Positions 7,563 through 16,214 are shown, counted from the stretch's first letter. The stretch: 64,000 nt of DNA from CALBZG01 sp964486295 (GCA_964486295.1 CAZAMF010000004.1:1-64000); one strand, 5' to 3'. The notes: generated from the letters alone by a model not told the origin. A program made the numbers and translations.

Positions 7563-9599
7563 ATGAAAATTACTGACAGCATCGATGTGCTGAAGGGGAT
7601 AGGCCCGAAAAAAAAGGAACTGCTGACGAAACTGAATTTATATACCTTAGAAGACCTTCTCTATTTTTTCCCAAGACATTATCAGGACCGCAGAAATATA
7701 ACACTGATAAAAGATCTCAGAGAAGATGTTCCGGTCTTGATCCGTGCCGAGGTCATCAAAACCTCAATGGGAGGTTTTCGATACGGAAATAAAAGTATTC
7801 TAAAAGTAACTTGTGAGGATCAAAGCGGAAAATTGGAAATTATTTTTTTCAATGCACGCTACTTGTCCGGCCTGTTTAAACCGGGCGTTTTTTTTGATTT
7901 CTACGGAAAACCCCGCTCTGATCGGAGTGGATTCAAACTGGTTCATCCTGATTTTTCGAAGACTGATAGCGGTATCGCGCAGGGTATTCTTCCAATCTAC
8001 CCTCTGACTGCAGGTGTAACCCAGTCAGATATCCATAAGTACCAGCGTCAGGCAATATCATTGGCTGAATCGCTGGAAGAGTATCTGCCCGATTCACTGA
8101 TTACCCGCAACAGACTTTGCGGCATATCGTATGCCATTAGAAATGTTCATTTTCCAACCGACGAAAAAAAACTTAAGGAAGCAAGATTCAGGCTTGTATT
8201 TGAAGAATTGCTGCTGCTTCAGACCGGACTGCTGGCCACAAGAGAAATCCGGATGAAAGAAGGCAAAAGTCCGCTCTTCCCGAATACGATTCGTGTGGAA
8301 GAATTCATCAAAGGTCTCCCATACAAACTAACTGATGCGCAAAAGAGGGTAATTGCCGAAGTCAATTCATCTATGGAAAGCCCGCGTCCGATGAACAGAC
8401 TTGTACAGGGAGATGTGGGCTCCGGCAAAACTGTAATAGCCGAAACGGCGCTCTACAAAGCCGTCAAATCCGGATATCAGGGAGTTATGATGGCGCCGAC
8501 AGAGTTATTGGCAAAACAGCATTACGCCAGCCTCAAAGCTGATTTGGAGCCCCATGGTATCAATGTTCAGTTACTGATCAGTTCGCTTATAAACAAAGAG
8601 AAGCAAATGATTTTGCAAGGCATCAGAAACGGAGCGATCCAGATCGTTGTGGGCACGCATGCTGTTATTCAGAGTAATGTTATTTTTAATAATCTCGGAT
8701 TGGTGATCACCGATGAGCAACATCGTTTTGGTGTGAATCAACGCCTGGCGCTGACAGAAAAAGGGGATAACGTGGATACACTGGTTATGACCGCAACACC
8801 GATTCCCAGAACCTTAGCGGCTATAATTTACGGCGATCTTGATATTTCCGTTATTGATGAAATGCCGCCAGGCAGAAATCCAATCATCACAAAGAATGTA
8901 ACAGGCGACAGTGCCAGAAAATCGATGTATTCTTTTATTAAATCAGAACTTGAATCAGGGCGCCAATGCTATGTCGTGACTCCATTAATTGAAGAATCAG
9001 AGATGTTGAACCTTAGATCGGCCGCAGAAGTCTTCGCCGAGCTGTCAAAAACATTCAGTGAATTCACCGTAAGCGTTCTGCATGGAGGGATGAAGCCGGA
9101 AGAGAAGGAGAGGACCATGGATGCGTTCAATCGCGGAGCTATTGATCTGCTGGTGTCAACCGTCGTAATAGAAGTGGGAATCAATGTGCCGAACGCAACT
9201 GTAATGGTCATTGAAAACGCAGAACGTTTCGGACTTGCTCAGCTGCATCAGTTACGTGGTCGTGTAGGACGAGGTCAGGCTCAATCCTATTGCTTCCTCG
9301 TAAACGGCAGCAATAGTCAGCTTGCTCAGGAAAGGTCAGAAATCATGGTTTCTTCCGGGGATGGATTTTATATAGCGGAAAAAGATCTGGAATTGAGAGG
9401 TCCCGGGGAGTTTTTCGGCACTAAACAACATGGCCTTCCTGAATTATCCATCGCTGACCTGGTGAAACATATCGATATATTGGAAATAGTGAAGCAAGAA
9501 GCAAAAATGCTTTTGGAGAAAGACCCGCGATTGCAAAGCCCTGAAAATCGTCCTCTGAAGAAAAAAATAGAAAAACTTTTCATCAGAACAACGTCCTGA
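7563..9599 (+). CDS. recG: ATP-dependent DNA helicase RecG
   Basis: This 678-residue protein has the normal length for RecG, a superfamily 2 translocase that remodels stalled replication forks and Holliday junctions. The N-terminal wedge/OB domain (about 1-230) begins with an HhH-like DVLKGIGPKKKELL. The helicase core has Walker A GDVGSGKT (about 283-290), DEQH (about 385) and motif III TATPIPRT. The C-terminal lobe has the GRVGRG motif VI and the RecG-specific 'FYIAEKDLELRGPGEFFGTKQ' region. It is 26 bp upstream of rsmD, and the recG-rsmD-coaD order is the common Firmicutes arrangement. Confidence 0.97.
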   Translation: MKITDSIDVLKGIGPKKKELLTKLNLYTLEDLLYFFPRHYQDRRNITLIKDLREDVPVLIRAEVIKTSMGGFRYGNKSILKVTCEDQSGKLEIIFFNARYLSGLFKPGVFFDFYGKPRSDRSGFKLVHPDFSKTDSGIAQGILPIYPLTAGVTQSDIHKYQRQAISLAESLEEYLPDSLITRNRLCGISYAIRNVHFPTDEKKLKEARFRLVFEELLLLQTGLLATREIRMKEGKSPLFPNTIRVEEFIKGLPYKLTDAQKRVIAEVNSSMESPRPMNRLVQGDVGSGKTVIAETALYKAVKSGYQGVMMAPTELLAKQHYASLKADLEPHGINVQLLISSLINKEKQMILQGIRNGAIQIVVGTHAVIQSNVIFNNLGLVITDEQHRFGVNQRLALTEKGDNVDTLVMTATPIPRTLAAIIYGDLDISVIDEMPPGRNPIITKNVTGDSARKSMYSFIKSELESGRQCYVVTPLIEESEMLNLRSAAEVFAELSKTFSEFTVSVLHGGMKPEEKERTMDAFNRGAIDLLVSTVVIEVGINVPNATVMVIENAERFGLAQLHQLRGRVGRGQAQSYCFLVNGSNSQLAQERSEIMVSSGDGFYIAEKDLELRGPGEFFGTKQHGLPELSIADLVKHIDILEIVKQEAKMLLEKDPRLQSPENRPLKKKIEKLFIRTTS

Positions 9600-9625
9600 T
9601 AATCATTCGAAACGGAGATTTGTAA

Positions 9626-10186
9626 ATGCGTATTATAGCAGGGGACTTTAAAGGCAGAAAGCTGGCGGCTCCTTTGGATCGTAAAGTAAGACCTACCACA
9701 GATAAAGTAAAAGAAGCCATATTTTCGATCATCATGCCGTATATTGAAGATGCTATCGTAATTGATCTTTTTGCAGGAACCGGTAATCTGGGACTTGAAG
9801 CATTAAGCCGTGGCGCCGCCTACTGTTTTTTTTGCGATGCCGGCAAAGAAAGTCTTGCATTGATCAGACAGAATATTAAACTATGCAATACAGAATCAAT
9901 ATCAACAGTTATTCCCGGTGACTTCCGGAATGCTTTACTTAAGATCAATAAAAAGGCTGATATCATACTATTGGATCCCCCTTATAAAAGCGGATTTCTG
10001 CCCGAATGTTTTGACCTGATCCAAAGGGCAGAAAAATTGAATACCGGCGGGATCATCGTTGCTGAGTATGGAGACGATACGGAGCTTGCGGATCGTTACG
10101 GGCTATTAGGCAGGATAAAGCAGAAGCATTACGGAACAGTGAACATCGCGATTTATGAGTTCATGTGTCCCGATGCCCTTGATTAA
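9626..10186 (+). CDS. rsmD: 16S rRNA (guanine966-N2)-methyltransferase
   Basis: This 186-residue SAM-dependent methyltransferase matches RsmD, which methylates G966 of 16S rRNA during 30S assembly. It has the family start MRIIAGDFKGRKL, the SAM-binding motif DLFAGTGNLGLEA (about residues 47-59) and the catalytic DPPY (about 117-120). The start ATG 9626 follows GGAG with a 10-nt spacer. It is followed by coaD, a standard pairing. The stop region also holds a promoter for coaD. Confidence 0.95.
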   Translation: MRIIAGDFKGRKLAAPLDRKVRPTTDKVKEAIFSIIMPYIEDAIVIDLFAGTGNLGLEALSRGAAYCFFCDAGKESLALIRQNIKLCNTESISTVIPGDFRNALLKINKKADIILLDPPYKSGFLPECFDLIQRAEKLNTGGIIVAEYGDDTELADRYGLLGRIKQKHYGTVNIAIYEFMCPDALD

Positions 10187-10208
10187 GAATAAAAGTATAT
10201 GTTATAAT
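10179..10208 (+). promoter_or_regulatory. Sigma-A promoter for coaD
   Basis: TTGATT (10179-10184) overlaps the rsmD stop codon, and TATAAT lies at 10203-10208 with an 18-bp spacer. Confidence 0.6.
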
Positions 10209-10238
10209 ACAATTTAGACTTGAAGGGAGGGCAAAATA

Positions 10239-10739
10239 TTGAGCACGAAAGCATTATATGCAGGCTCTTTCGATCCGTTGACATATGGACACCTTGATTT
10301 AATAAGAAGAGCAGCGAAAATCCATGATACTCTGGTAATCGGCGTAATTGACAATCCGTCCAAGAAGTCGTTGTTTACACCTGAAGAAAGAGTGGAATTG
10401 ATTCAATCAATAATAGAAGAGTTATCAAACGTATCTGTGGATTCTTTTACCGGACTTCTCGCGGACTACGTCAACCAAAACGGTTTTAATGTGGTGGTGC
10501 GGGGCCTGCGGGCTTCCATGGATTTTGAATATGAGCTGCAAATGGCTCAGATGAACGCCAGGCTGTATGAGGAATCCGTAGAAACTATTTTTCTGATGAC
10601 TGCGCCAAGCCTGAGTTTTATCAGTTCAAGCATGGTGAAAGAAGTTCATAGCCTGAAAGGCGATATCACCGGATTAGTTCCTGAATCGGTTAAAGATGCG
10701 CTTGATAAAAAACGAAACAGCAGGGAGGCTGAACAATGA
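10239..10739 (+). CDS. coaD: Phosphopantetheine adenylyltransferase
   Basis: This 166-residue cytosolic enzyme joins ATP and 4'-phosphopantetheine to give dephospho-CoA, the penultimate step of CoA synthesis. The nucleotidyltransferase motif GSFDPLTYGH lies at residues 8-17, the substrate-binding RGLRASMDFEYE segment is mid-protein, and the ISSSMVKE motif contacts ATP near the C-terminal end. The start is TTG 10239, 8 nt after GGGAGG. The stop overlaps the next start by 4 bp (ATGA), so the small coiled-coil protein after it is translationally coupled. Confidence 0.97.
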   Translation: MSTKALYAGSFDPLTYGHLDLIRRAAKIHDTLVIGVIDNPSKKSLFTPEERVELIQSIIEELSNVSVDSFTGLLADYVNQNGFNVVVRGLRASMDFEYELQMAQMNARLYEESVETIFLMTAPSLSFISSSMVKEVHSLKGDITGLVPESVKDALDKKRNSREAEQ

Positions 10740-11263
10740 AAGTTTTGGAACTCTTAGAAGAAATTGAAGAAATCGTAGATACGGCAGCTGCTGTGCCTTT
10801 GACGGGAAAAATCATGATCGATGCCGGAGAGCTCCTCGAGATCGTTAAAGAAATCAGAATAGAACTTCCAGATGAAATCCAGCAAGCTCAATGGATCAAA
10901 AACGAGCGGCAGCGCATCCTTGACGAAGCAAAGCAGGAGTATGAAACTGTTTTGAAAGATGCTATGAAACAGGCAGAGGCATTAATCGAAAATGATGATA
11001 TCACTGTAAAAGCAAAACAAAGAGCCGATGAGATCATGGGCGTTGCTTATGACAATGTAAAACAGCTGAAAATGTCCACTTTCAATTATATTGACAGTAT
11101 TTTATTCAATTTTCAGCAAAAGATGGATCAGCTGAACGGCGAATATTTCGCGAAAATGTTCGAAAATATGGACATAACTTTTTCAAATATAAATAATACG
11201 TTGGCAGAAAACCGTAAAGAAATTGAGGAACTGGCATACAGGACTCAAATGGATAGAGACTGA
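10736..11263 (+). CDS. Conserved coiled-coil protein, function unknown
   Basis: This 175-residue, highly charged protein is predicted to be mostly helical and has no membrane segment or known catalytic motif. An 'ELLEEIEEIVDTAAAVPLTG' N-terminus is followed by a long heptad-rich helix (about 55-165) rich in Glu, Lys and Ala. This resembles the coiled-coil stalk subunits of rotary ATPases (F0 b or V-type H/E), and database hits are likely to be named that way, but there is no ATPase operon here. It overlaps coaD by 4 bp and tmcAL by 1 bp, so it is made with CoA and tRNA-modification enzymes. I do not assign a function. Confidence 0.75.
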   Translation: MKVLELLEEIEEIVDTAAAVPLTGKIMIDAGELLEIVKEIRIELPDEIQQAQWIKNERQRILDEAKQEYETVLKDAMKQAEALIENDDITVKAKQRADEIMGVAYDNVKQLKMSTFNYIDSILFNFQQKMDQLNGEYFAKMFENMDITFSNINNTLAENRKEIEELAYRTQMDRD

Positions 11264-12492
11264 TGAAAGTATTAGGCATTATATCTGAATATAATCCGTT
11301 TCATAAAGGGCATCTCTACCATTTGGAAGAATCCAGAAAAGCATCGAATGCTGATTTTGTGGTTTCGGTTATGAGCGGCAATTTTGTTCAGCGCGGCGAG
11401 CCGGCTATGGCGGATAAATGGTTAAGAGCCAAGGCTGCAGTAGAATCCGGAGTTGACCTGGTGATAGAACTTCCTTTTGTTTTTGCTTGCAACAGTGCGG
11501 AATATTTCGCCTATGGAGGCGTATCAATACTGGATGGATTGGGTTGTGTCGATGCCCTCAGTTTCGGAAGCGAAAACGGGAACATTGACGAACTCTTAGA
11601 AATCGCAAAACTGCTGGTTGAAGAACCGGAAGATCTTAAAAAAGCGTTGAAGAAACATCTGGATGCGGGCGTTTCCTATGCAAAGGCCTGGGAAAATGCG
11701 CTGGAAGAAAATCACGTAAAAAACGCGCCCACTGTTCTAAGAGGGCCGAACAATATTCTAGCTTTGGAATATCTTAAGGTGATGTTGAAAACATATTCGC
11801 CGATGGAACCGATCACGATCCCTAGAATCGGTACTCATCATAATTCCGAAGAAATCGGAGACGATTATTCTTCTGCCACAGCCTTGAGGAAAAAATATTA
11901 TGATCAGGGTTCCCTTGAGGGGCTTGATCAGTTCATGCCGGATTCCAGTTATAAAAATTATGCAAGAATAAAGGAATCAGTCGATATCCAGCTGAAGGAT
12001 CTATTTCCTGTTGTAACCGCACAAATACTGAAAGCTTCAAGAAACGAACTGCGAAATATATTATCTGTTACAGAGGGTTTGGAAAATAAAATTAAGAATG
12101 AGATCAGAAATGCAGAAAACATGGATGAGCTGATCGAAAAAATCAACTCAAAGAGATATGCCAATACCAAAATCCAGCGTATGATGGTCCATATTCTGGC
12201 TAATCTGGATAAGGATACTATGCAGCATATCATGGAAAACCGCATCATCTATGCCAGGATTCTTGCCATGAATGATAACGGCGCCAAATTGCTGAAGATA
12301 ATAAAAAAAGAAAAATGCTCAAAAATACCTATCATTACAAATATCAATAAAGACCTGAAGGATGATGCGCTGGAATGGACTGCACTGAATTATGACATTC
12401 TGGCCACCGATCTTTATAATCTTTCTTCAGGCAATAATCTTTATGCGGGAGCCGATTATGTCAGAAAACCAATAAAGACACAGTTATATTAA
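11263..12492 (+). CDS. tmcAL: tRNA(Met) cytidine acetate ligase (YlbM family)
   Basis: This 409-residue protein matches TmcAL (YlbM), which activates acetate with ATP and acetylates the wobble cytidine (C34) of elongator tRNA-Met. The N-terminal nucleotidyltransferase fold has GIISEYNPFHKGHLYHL (residues 4-20), with the HxGH-type signature, and SGNFVQRGEPA. The C-terminal half is helical and basic, suited to tRNA binding. It overlaps the preceding gene by one base (TGATG). The next gene is acetate kinase, so the enzyme's substrate and acetyl-phosphate metabolism are adjacent; whether this is functional is inference. Confidence 0.93.
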   Translation: MKVLGIISEYNPFHKGHLYHLEESRKASNADFVVSVMSGNFVQRGEPAMADKWLRAKAAVESGVDLVIELPFVFACNSAEYFAYGGVSILDGLGCVDALSFGSENGNIDELLEIAKLLVEEPEDLKKALKKHLDAGVSYAKAWENALEENHVKNAPTVLRGPNNILALEYLKVMLKTYSPMEPITIPRIGTHHNSEEIGDDYSSATALRKKYYDQGSLEGLDQFMPDSSYKNYARIKESVDIQLKDLFPVVTAQILKASRNELRNILSVTEGLENKIKNEIRNAENMDELIEKINSKRYANTKIQRMMVHILANLDKDTMQHIMENRIIYARILAMNDNGAKLLKIIKKEKCSKIPIITNINKDLKDDALEWTALNYDILATDLYNLSSGNNLYAGADYVRKPIKTQLY

Positions 12493-12550
12493 ATGTCGAA
12501 AACAACTCGAGAGTTGCTAAAATAAAATAAAATCGGAGGTAAATCGAATA

Positions 12551-13750
12551 ATGAAAGTATTGGTAATTAATTGCGGAAGTTCTTCACTCAAGTATCAGGT
12601 GCTGGATATGACCAATGAAAATCTTTTGGCTAAGGGTCTTGTCGAAAGAATCGGCCTTGCCGGCTCAGTAATCGCACACGAAAAAACAGGGCAGGATAAG
12701 TTCAAGCTCGAAGTCCCGATGAAAGACCATAAGGATGCCATCGGGCATGTACTGGAAGCACTTCTTGACAAGGATCATGGCGTTGTTTCGTCCATGGATG
12801 AAATCAGTGCAGTGGGCCACAGAGTCGTTCATGCAGGAGAAAAATACGCATCCTCTGTTCTGATCACTGAAGATGTGATCAAAGCTCTTGAAGAATGCAC
12901 GGAGCTTGCTCCTTTGCACAATCCGCCAAACCTTCTGGGTATTGCTGCCTGCAAAGAATTAATGCCAAACACACCGATGGTAGGTGTATTTGATACCGCA
13001 TTCCATCAGACAATGCCTCCGGAATCATATATCTATGCGATTCCTTATGAATATTATGAAAACTATAGAATCCGTCGTTATGGGTTCCACGGAACATCCC
13101 ATAAATACGTCGCGGAAAGAGCAGCCGAAATCATCGGCAAACCATTTAACGAGATCAAAATCATCACTTGCCATCTTGGAAACGGAGCATCCGTTGCCGC
13201 AATCTGCGATGGGGAGTGTATTGATACTTCCATGGGATTCACCCCACTTGAAGGCCTCGTAATGGGTACCAGATCCGGTGATATTGACCCTGCCATCGTA
13301 TCCTTCATCGCTCAGAAAGAAAAGGTTTCACTGGATGATGTAAACAATGTATTAAACAAAAAATCCGGTATGATGGGTATTTCCGGCATTTCCTCAGATT
13401 TCAGAGATATCGAAAAGGCTGCTGATGAAGGAAATACAAGAGCTAAGCTGGCATTGAAGGTTTTCGCGCACTCCGTTAAGTTCTATATTGGCGGATATAT
13501 GGCTGAGATGAATGGTGCGGATGCCATCGTATTCACAGCAGGCGTCGGTGAAAACGATATCGGCATGAGAGAGATGATCTGTTCGGATATGGAGTGTCTC
13601 GGTATCGAAATCAGCCCGGAAAGAAACGATGTCAGAGGAAAAGAAACCATCATTTCTACTGACACCTCCAAGGTTAAAGTTCTGCTGATCCCGACCAATG
13701 AAGAACTGATGATCGCAAGAGATACATTGGAAATCGTTTCTAAAAAATAG
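12551..13750 (+). CDS. ackA: Acetate kinase
   Basis: This 399-residue enzyme has the standard length for AckA, which interconverts acetyl phosphate plus ADP and acetate plus ATP. In fermenting Clostridia this is a main substrate-level ATP source. The ASKHA-fold motifs are clear: NCGSSSLKYQV at residues 6-16, the catalytic/arginine segment GHRVVHAGE, FDTAFHQTMP, YGFHGTSHKYV, and C-terminal FTAGVGEND. The start ATG 12551 follows CGGAGG. No phosphotransacetylase gene is adjacent. The common partner yceD (DUF177) is missing between this gene and rpmF. Confidence 0.98.
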   Translation: MKVLVINCGSSSLKYQVLDMTNENLLAKGLVERIGLAGSVIAHEKTGQDKFKLEVPMKDHKDAIGHVLEALLDKDHGVVSSMDEISAVGHRVVHAGEKYASSVLITEDVIKALEECTELAPLHNPPNLLGIAACKELMPNTPMVGVFDTAFHQTMPPESYIYAIPYEYYENYRIRRYGFHGTSHKYVAERAAEIIGKPFNEIKIITCHLGNGASVAAICDGECIDTSMGFTPLEGLVMGTRSGDIDPAIVSFIAQKEKVSLDDVNNVLNKKSGMMGISGISSDFRDIEKAADEGNTRAKLALKVFAHSVKFYIGGYMAEMNGADAIVFTAGVGENDIGMREMICSDMECLGIEISPERNDVRGKETIISTDTSKVKVLLIPTNEELMIARDTLEIVSKK

Positions 13751-13753
13751 TTG

Positions 13754-13782
13754 TTGACAAGAGTATACCTCATATATATAAT
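13754..13782 (+). promoter_or_regulatory. Consensus sigma-A promoter for rpmF
   Basis: TTGACA (13754-13759) and TATAAT (13777-13782) are separated by 17 bp. Both hexamers match the consensus perfectly, and the promoter sits just after the ackA stop. Confidence 0.88.
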
Positions 13783-13836
13783 TAAATAGTTCGAAAATAG
13801 GAATTTTGAGCTAAAATCTAGTAAGGAGGTGTAAAT

Positions 13837-14016
13837 ATGGCAGTTCCAAAAAATAGGACTTCAAAGGCCAGGAGAGATAAAAGAAGAGCTCCCAATATGA
13901 AGATGAAAGCACCTGGGATATCGATTTGTCCGCAGTGTCATGAGCCTAAACTTCCTCATAGAGTTTGCCCAAATTGCAACTATTATGACGGGAAAGAAAT
14001 CGTAGCTGAGGCGTAA
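13837..14016 (+). CDS. rpmF: Ribosomal protein L32
   Basis: This is a short 59-codon gene. The translation starts MAVPKNRTSKARRDKRRA and carries two CxxC pairs (CPQC at 31-34, CPNC at 44-47), the zinc-binding form of large-subunit protein L32. The start ATG 13837 follows AAGGAGGTGTAAAT. It has its own consensus promoter and a strong terminator, so it is transcribed alone. In most Firmicutes L32 is coupled to yceD upstream and to plsX/fab genes downstream; neither is present here. Confidence 0.97.
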   Translation: MAVPKNRTSKARRDKRRAPNMKMKAPGISICPQCHEPKLPHRVCPNCNYYDGKEIVAEA

Positions 14017-14025
14017 ATTGCTAAT

Positions 14026-14056
14026 AACGGCGTGGAATCAATTCCACGCCGTTTTT
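14026..14056 (+). terminator. Terminator after rpmF
   Basis: The perfect 13-bp arms at 14026-14038 and 14041-14053 (AACGGCGTGGAAT and its complement) are followed by TTTTT. Confidence 0.92.
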
Positions 14057-14067
14057 AATAATAATTA

Positions 14068-14096
14068 TTGACAAAAACGGCAAAGAACGGTATTAT
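14068..14096 (+). promoter_or_regulatory. Sigma-A promoter for the T-box/paaK unit
   Basis: TTGACA (14068-14073) and TATTAT (14091-14096) are separated by 17 bp. This puts the transcript start near 14103, at the head of the T-box leader. Confidence 0.82.
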
Positions 14097-14102
14097 GGCA
14101 AA

Positions 14103-14353
14103 TAACTATATAACATAAAGGCGATGACAGGGTAAAGTAGTTTATCGGATGCGTGTACAGAGAACCGGATTGGCTGAGAACCGGGAGCGCGGAAATAAGT
14201 GAAGTTCCCCCTTGAGCCGGTATGCTGAACCAATAGTAGGTTTACCCGGGATCTCCCGTTACAGAGATAAGGGATGCAGAGTCTCTGAGTGGCCGAAAGG
14301 CAAGAAGAGTGGTAACGCGGGTTTGGCTCGTCTCTTTGGAGGCGGGTTTTTTT
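14103..14353 (+). promoter_or_regulatory. T-box riboswitch, probable Phe specifier
   Basis: This untranslated leader of about 250 nt has T-box landmarks. Stem I contains an AGTA S-turn element at 14136-14139 and a GAACC/GGAGC-type distal region. The T-box core AGAGTGGTAACGCG (14306-14319) carries a TGGT bulge that can pair with an ACCA tRNA end. The terminator has CTCGTCTC/GAGGCGGG arms (14327-14334, 14339-14346) and seven Ts. In the specifier loop, TTC at 14205-14207 follows GTGAAG and is one base from the helix that closes on CCC, so the best codon reading is UUC (Phe). Uncharged tRNA would favour antitermination into paaK. The amino acid is inferred, not proven. Confidence 0.85.
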
Positions 14354-14422
14354 ATACTGTCGCAACACGAGAACTGCAGTCCGAAAAGACAAAAACAATA
14401 ATAGAAATAAAGGAGAAGCGAA

Positions 14423-15721
14423 ATGATCTGGAATGAACCGAAAGAATGTATGGACAGAGAGCATATGCACAAATTGCAGAGTAAACGATTAAAAGATACC
14501 GTTGCAAGAGTATATCATAATGTGCCATTCTATAGAAAGAAAATGCAATCTATGGGTATTGAACCCGGAGATATCAATACGATTGAGGATATCGTCAAGC
14601 TGCCTTTCACCACGAAGAAGGACCTTCGGGATAACTATCCTTATGGTCTTCTAGCTGTGCCACAAAGCGAAATCGTCAGATTGCATGCATCTTCAGGGAC
14701 GACCGGTAAGCCGACGGTTGTCGGTTATACCAGGAAAGACATCGATATGTTCTCCGAGAATGTTGCCAGAGCACTCTACAGTGTAGGCGCCACCAAACAC
14801 GATATCATACAAATTGCATATGGCTATGGATTATTCACAGGCGGGCTCGGTCTGCATTACGGAGCCGAAAAAATCGGAGCTTCCGTGGTGCCGATTTCGG
14901 GCGGAAATACGGATAAGCAGTTGACCTTGCTGCAGGATTTTGGTACTACTGTACTGGCCTGCACACCTTCTTACGCCATGAGGCTTGCTGAAGCGCTGGA
15001 AGAAATAGGTGTCAGTCCGGATGACCTGAAGTTGAGAGTGGGCATATTCGGCGCCGAACCTTGGAGTGAGGAAATGAGGACCAATATCGAAAAGGGTCTG
15101 GGGCTGATTGCGCATGATATTTACGGGCTCAGCGAAATCATGGGACCGGGGGTCTCATGTTCCTGCGAAGTCAGAAACGGTCTCCACATAGCGGAAGATC
15201 ATTTCTACCCTGAAATTATTAATCCTGAGACTCTTGAGCTAATGAATGCAGGTGAAACCGGTGAGCTTGTTTTCACTCATCTGACGAAGGAAGCGATGCC
15301 TTTGCTTCGCTACAGAACAAGGGATCTTTCCTCACTAAACTATGACGAATGTCAGTGCGGAAGAAAGAACGTCAGGATGTCGAGGATCAAAGGGCGTTCC
15401 GATGATATGCTTATTATCAGAGGGGTCAATGTGTTCCCATCACAGGTCGAAAGTGTATTGTTAAGCATACCGGAAGCAAAACCTCATTATATGCTGATCG
15501 TTGACAGGAAAGGGACAATGGATACCCTGGAAATTCAACTTGAAATTGAAGATAAGTACTTCTCCGATGAAATCACTGAATTGAACGCCGTAAGGAACAG
15601 GATCAAACAAAAGGTCGAAAGTGTTCTCGGCATCAGCGTCATCATTACCGTGGCTGAGCCGAAGACGCTGGAAAGAAGCGAAGGCAAGGCTAAGCGAGTG
15701 ATCGACAAACGTAAGATATAA
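14423..15721 (+). CDS. paaK: Phenylacetate-CoA ligase (PaaK family)
   Basis: This 432-residue adenylate-forming enzyme has the usual length for phenylacetate-CoA ligases, which make aryl-acetyl-CoA from an arylacetate, ATP and CoA. The P-loop-like AMP motif SSGTTGKPTVVGYT lies near residues 90-103, the YGLSEIMGPGV motif follows mid-protein, and the C-terminal lobe has RGRSDDMLIIRGVN-type hinge residues. The start ATG 14423 follows AAGGAG. It is paired with a double-ACT protein and controlled by a T-box, so amino-acid supply governs it. In anaerobes such ligases act on arylacetates from Phe, Tyr or Trp fermentation. The exact substrate here is inferred. Confidence 0.93.
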   Translation: MIWNEPKECMDREHMHKLQSKRLKDTVARVYHNVPFYRKKMQSMGIEPGDINTIEDIVKLPFTTKKDLRDNYPYGLLAVPQSEIVRLHASSGTTGKPTVVGYTRKDIDMFSENVARALYSVGATKHDIIQIAYGYGLFTGGLGLHYGAEKIGASVVPISGGNTDKQLTLLQDFGTTVLACTPSYAMRLAEALEEIGVSPDDLKLRVGIFGAEPWSEEMRTNIEKGLGLIAHDIYGLSEIMGPGVSCSCEVRNGLHIAEDHFYPEIINPETLELMNAGETGELVFTHLTKEAMPLLRYRTRDLSSLNYDECQCGRKNVRMSRIKGRSDDMLIIRGVNVFPSQVESVLLSIPEAKPHYMLIVDRKGTMDTLEIQLEIEDKYFSDEITELNAVRNRIKQKVESVLGISVIITVAEPKTLERSEGKAKRVIDKRKI

Positions 15722-15773
15722 AAACGGCGGATTTTTACGTTAACCCATTATAGACTGTAGGAGGTAAAGAAGT

Positions 15774-16166
15774 ATGATAGATCAATTAACTGTTTTTTTG
15801 CAGAACGAACCTGGAAGATTAAGAGAACTGACCGGAGTGCTCAGTGAAAATGATATCAATATTTCTGCTTTAAGTATGGCTGAAACAGAAGAATACGGCA
15901 TTATCAGGATGATTGTAAGCGATTCTGAGAAGGCTGAAAAGGCATTGAAAGCGAAACACTTTATTGTCAAGATCGTCGATGTCATCGGCATTACGATCCC
16001 GGATGTGCCGGGCAAGCTGCATCATGTGCTGGAGTTACTGGCAGATGAAGGCATCAACGTTTCCTATATGTACGGGTATTCTGATAACGGGTCGGCCAGG
16101 ATGATCCTGAAAGTAAGCGATCCGGTAAAAGCAGGAGAAATACTGAAAAAAATGAATCTGCAATAG
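15774..16166 (+). CDS. Tandem ACT-domain protein
   Basis: This 130-residue cytosolic protein is made of two ACT domains, about 1-68 and 70-130. Each begins with the ligand-site pattern (QNEPGRLRELTGVLSENDINI and DVPGKLHHVLELLADEGINV). ACT domains bind amino acids or related small molecules at dimer interfaces. There is no catalytic domain. The gene lies 52 bp after paaK and has AGGAGG before ATG 15774. PaaK genes with a downstream ACT protein recur in anaerobes, so it probably senses an aromatic amino acid or its product and adjusts the ligase. That partnership is inferred from position. Confidence 0.88.
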   Translation: MIDQLTVFLQNEPGRLRELTGVLSENDINISALSMAETEEYGIIRMIVSDSEKAEKALKAKHFIVKIVDVIGITIPDVPGKLHHVLELLADEGINVSYMYGYSDNGSARMILKVSDPVKAGEILKKMNLQ

Positions 16167-16168
16167 TA

Positions 16169-16203
16169 TAAAAAAATTGCCCTGGAACAAATCCAGGGCA
16201 ATT
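16169..16203. terminator. Bidirectional terminator between the ACT gene and asd
   Basis: The 12-bp arms at 16175-16186 and 16192-16203 have a 5-nt loop. An A-run from 16169 gives a strong T-run for minus-strand transcripts (asd). The plus-strand side has only ATTATTAAATTT. Confidence 0.85.
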
Positions 16204-16214
16204 ATTAAATTTAA

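Noticed and set aside
12503..12516. CAACTC-GA-GAGTTG palindrome between tmcAL and ackA
   Set aside because: Only 6-bp arms, no T-run and no supporting promoter layout; could be chance.
14093..14472. Open frames on both strands across 14093-14472
   Set aside because: They lie within the T-box leader, whose RNA features explain the sequence; none has a good start signal.
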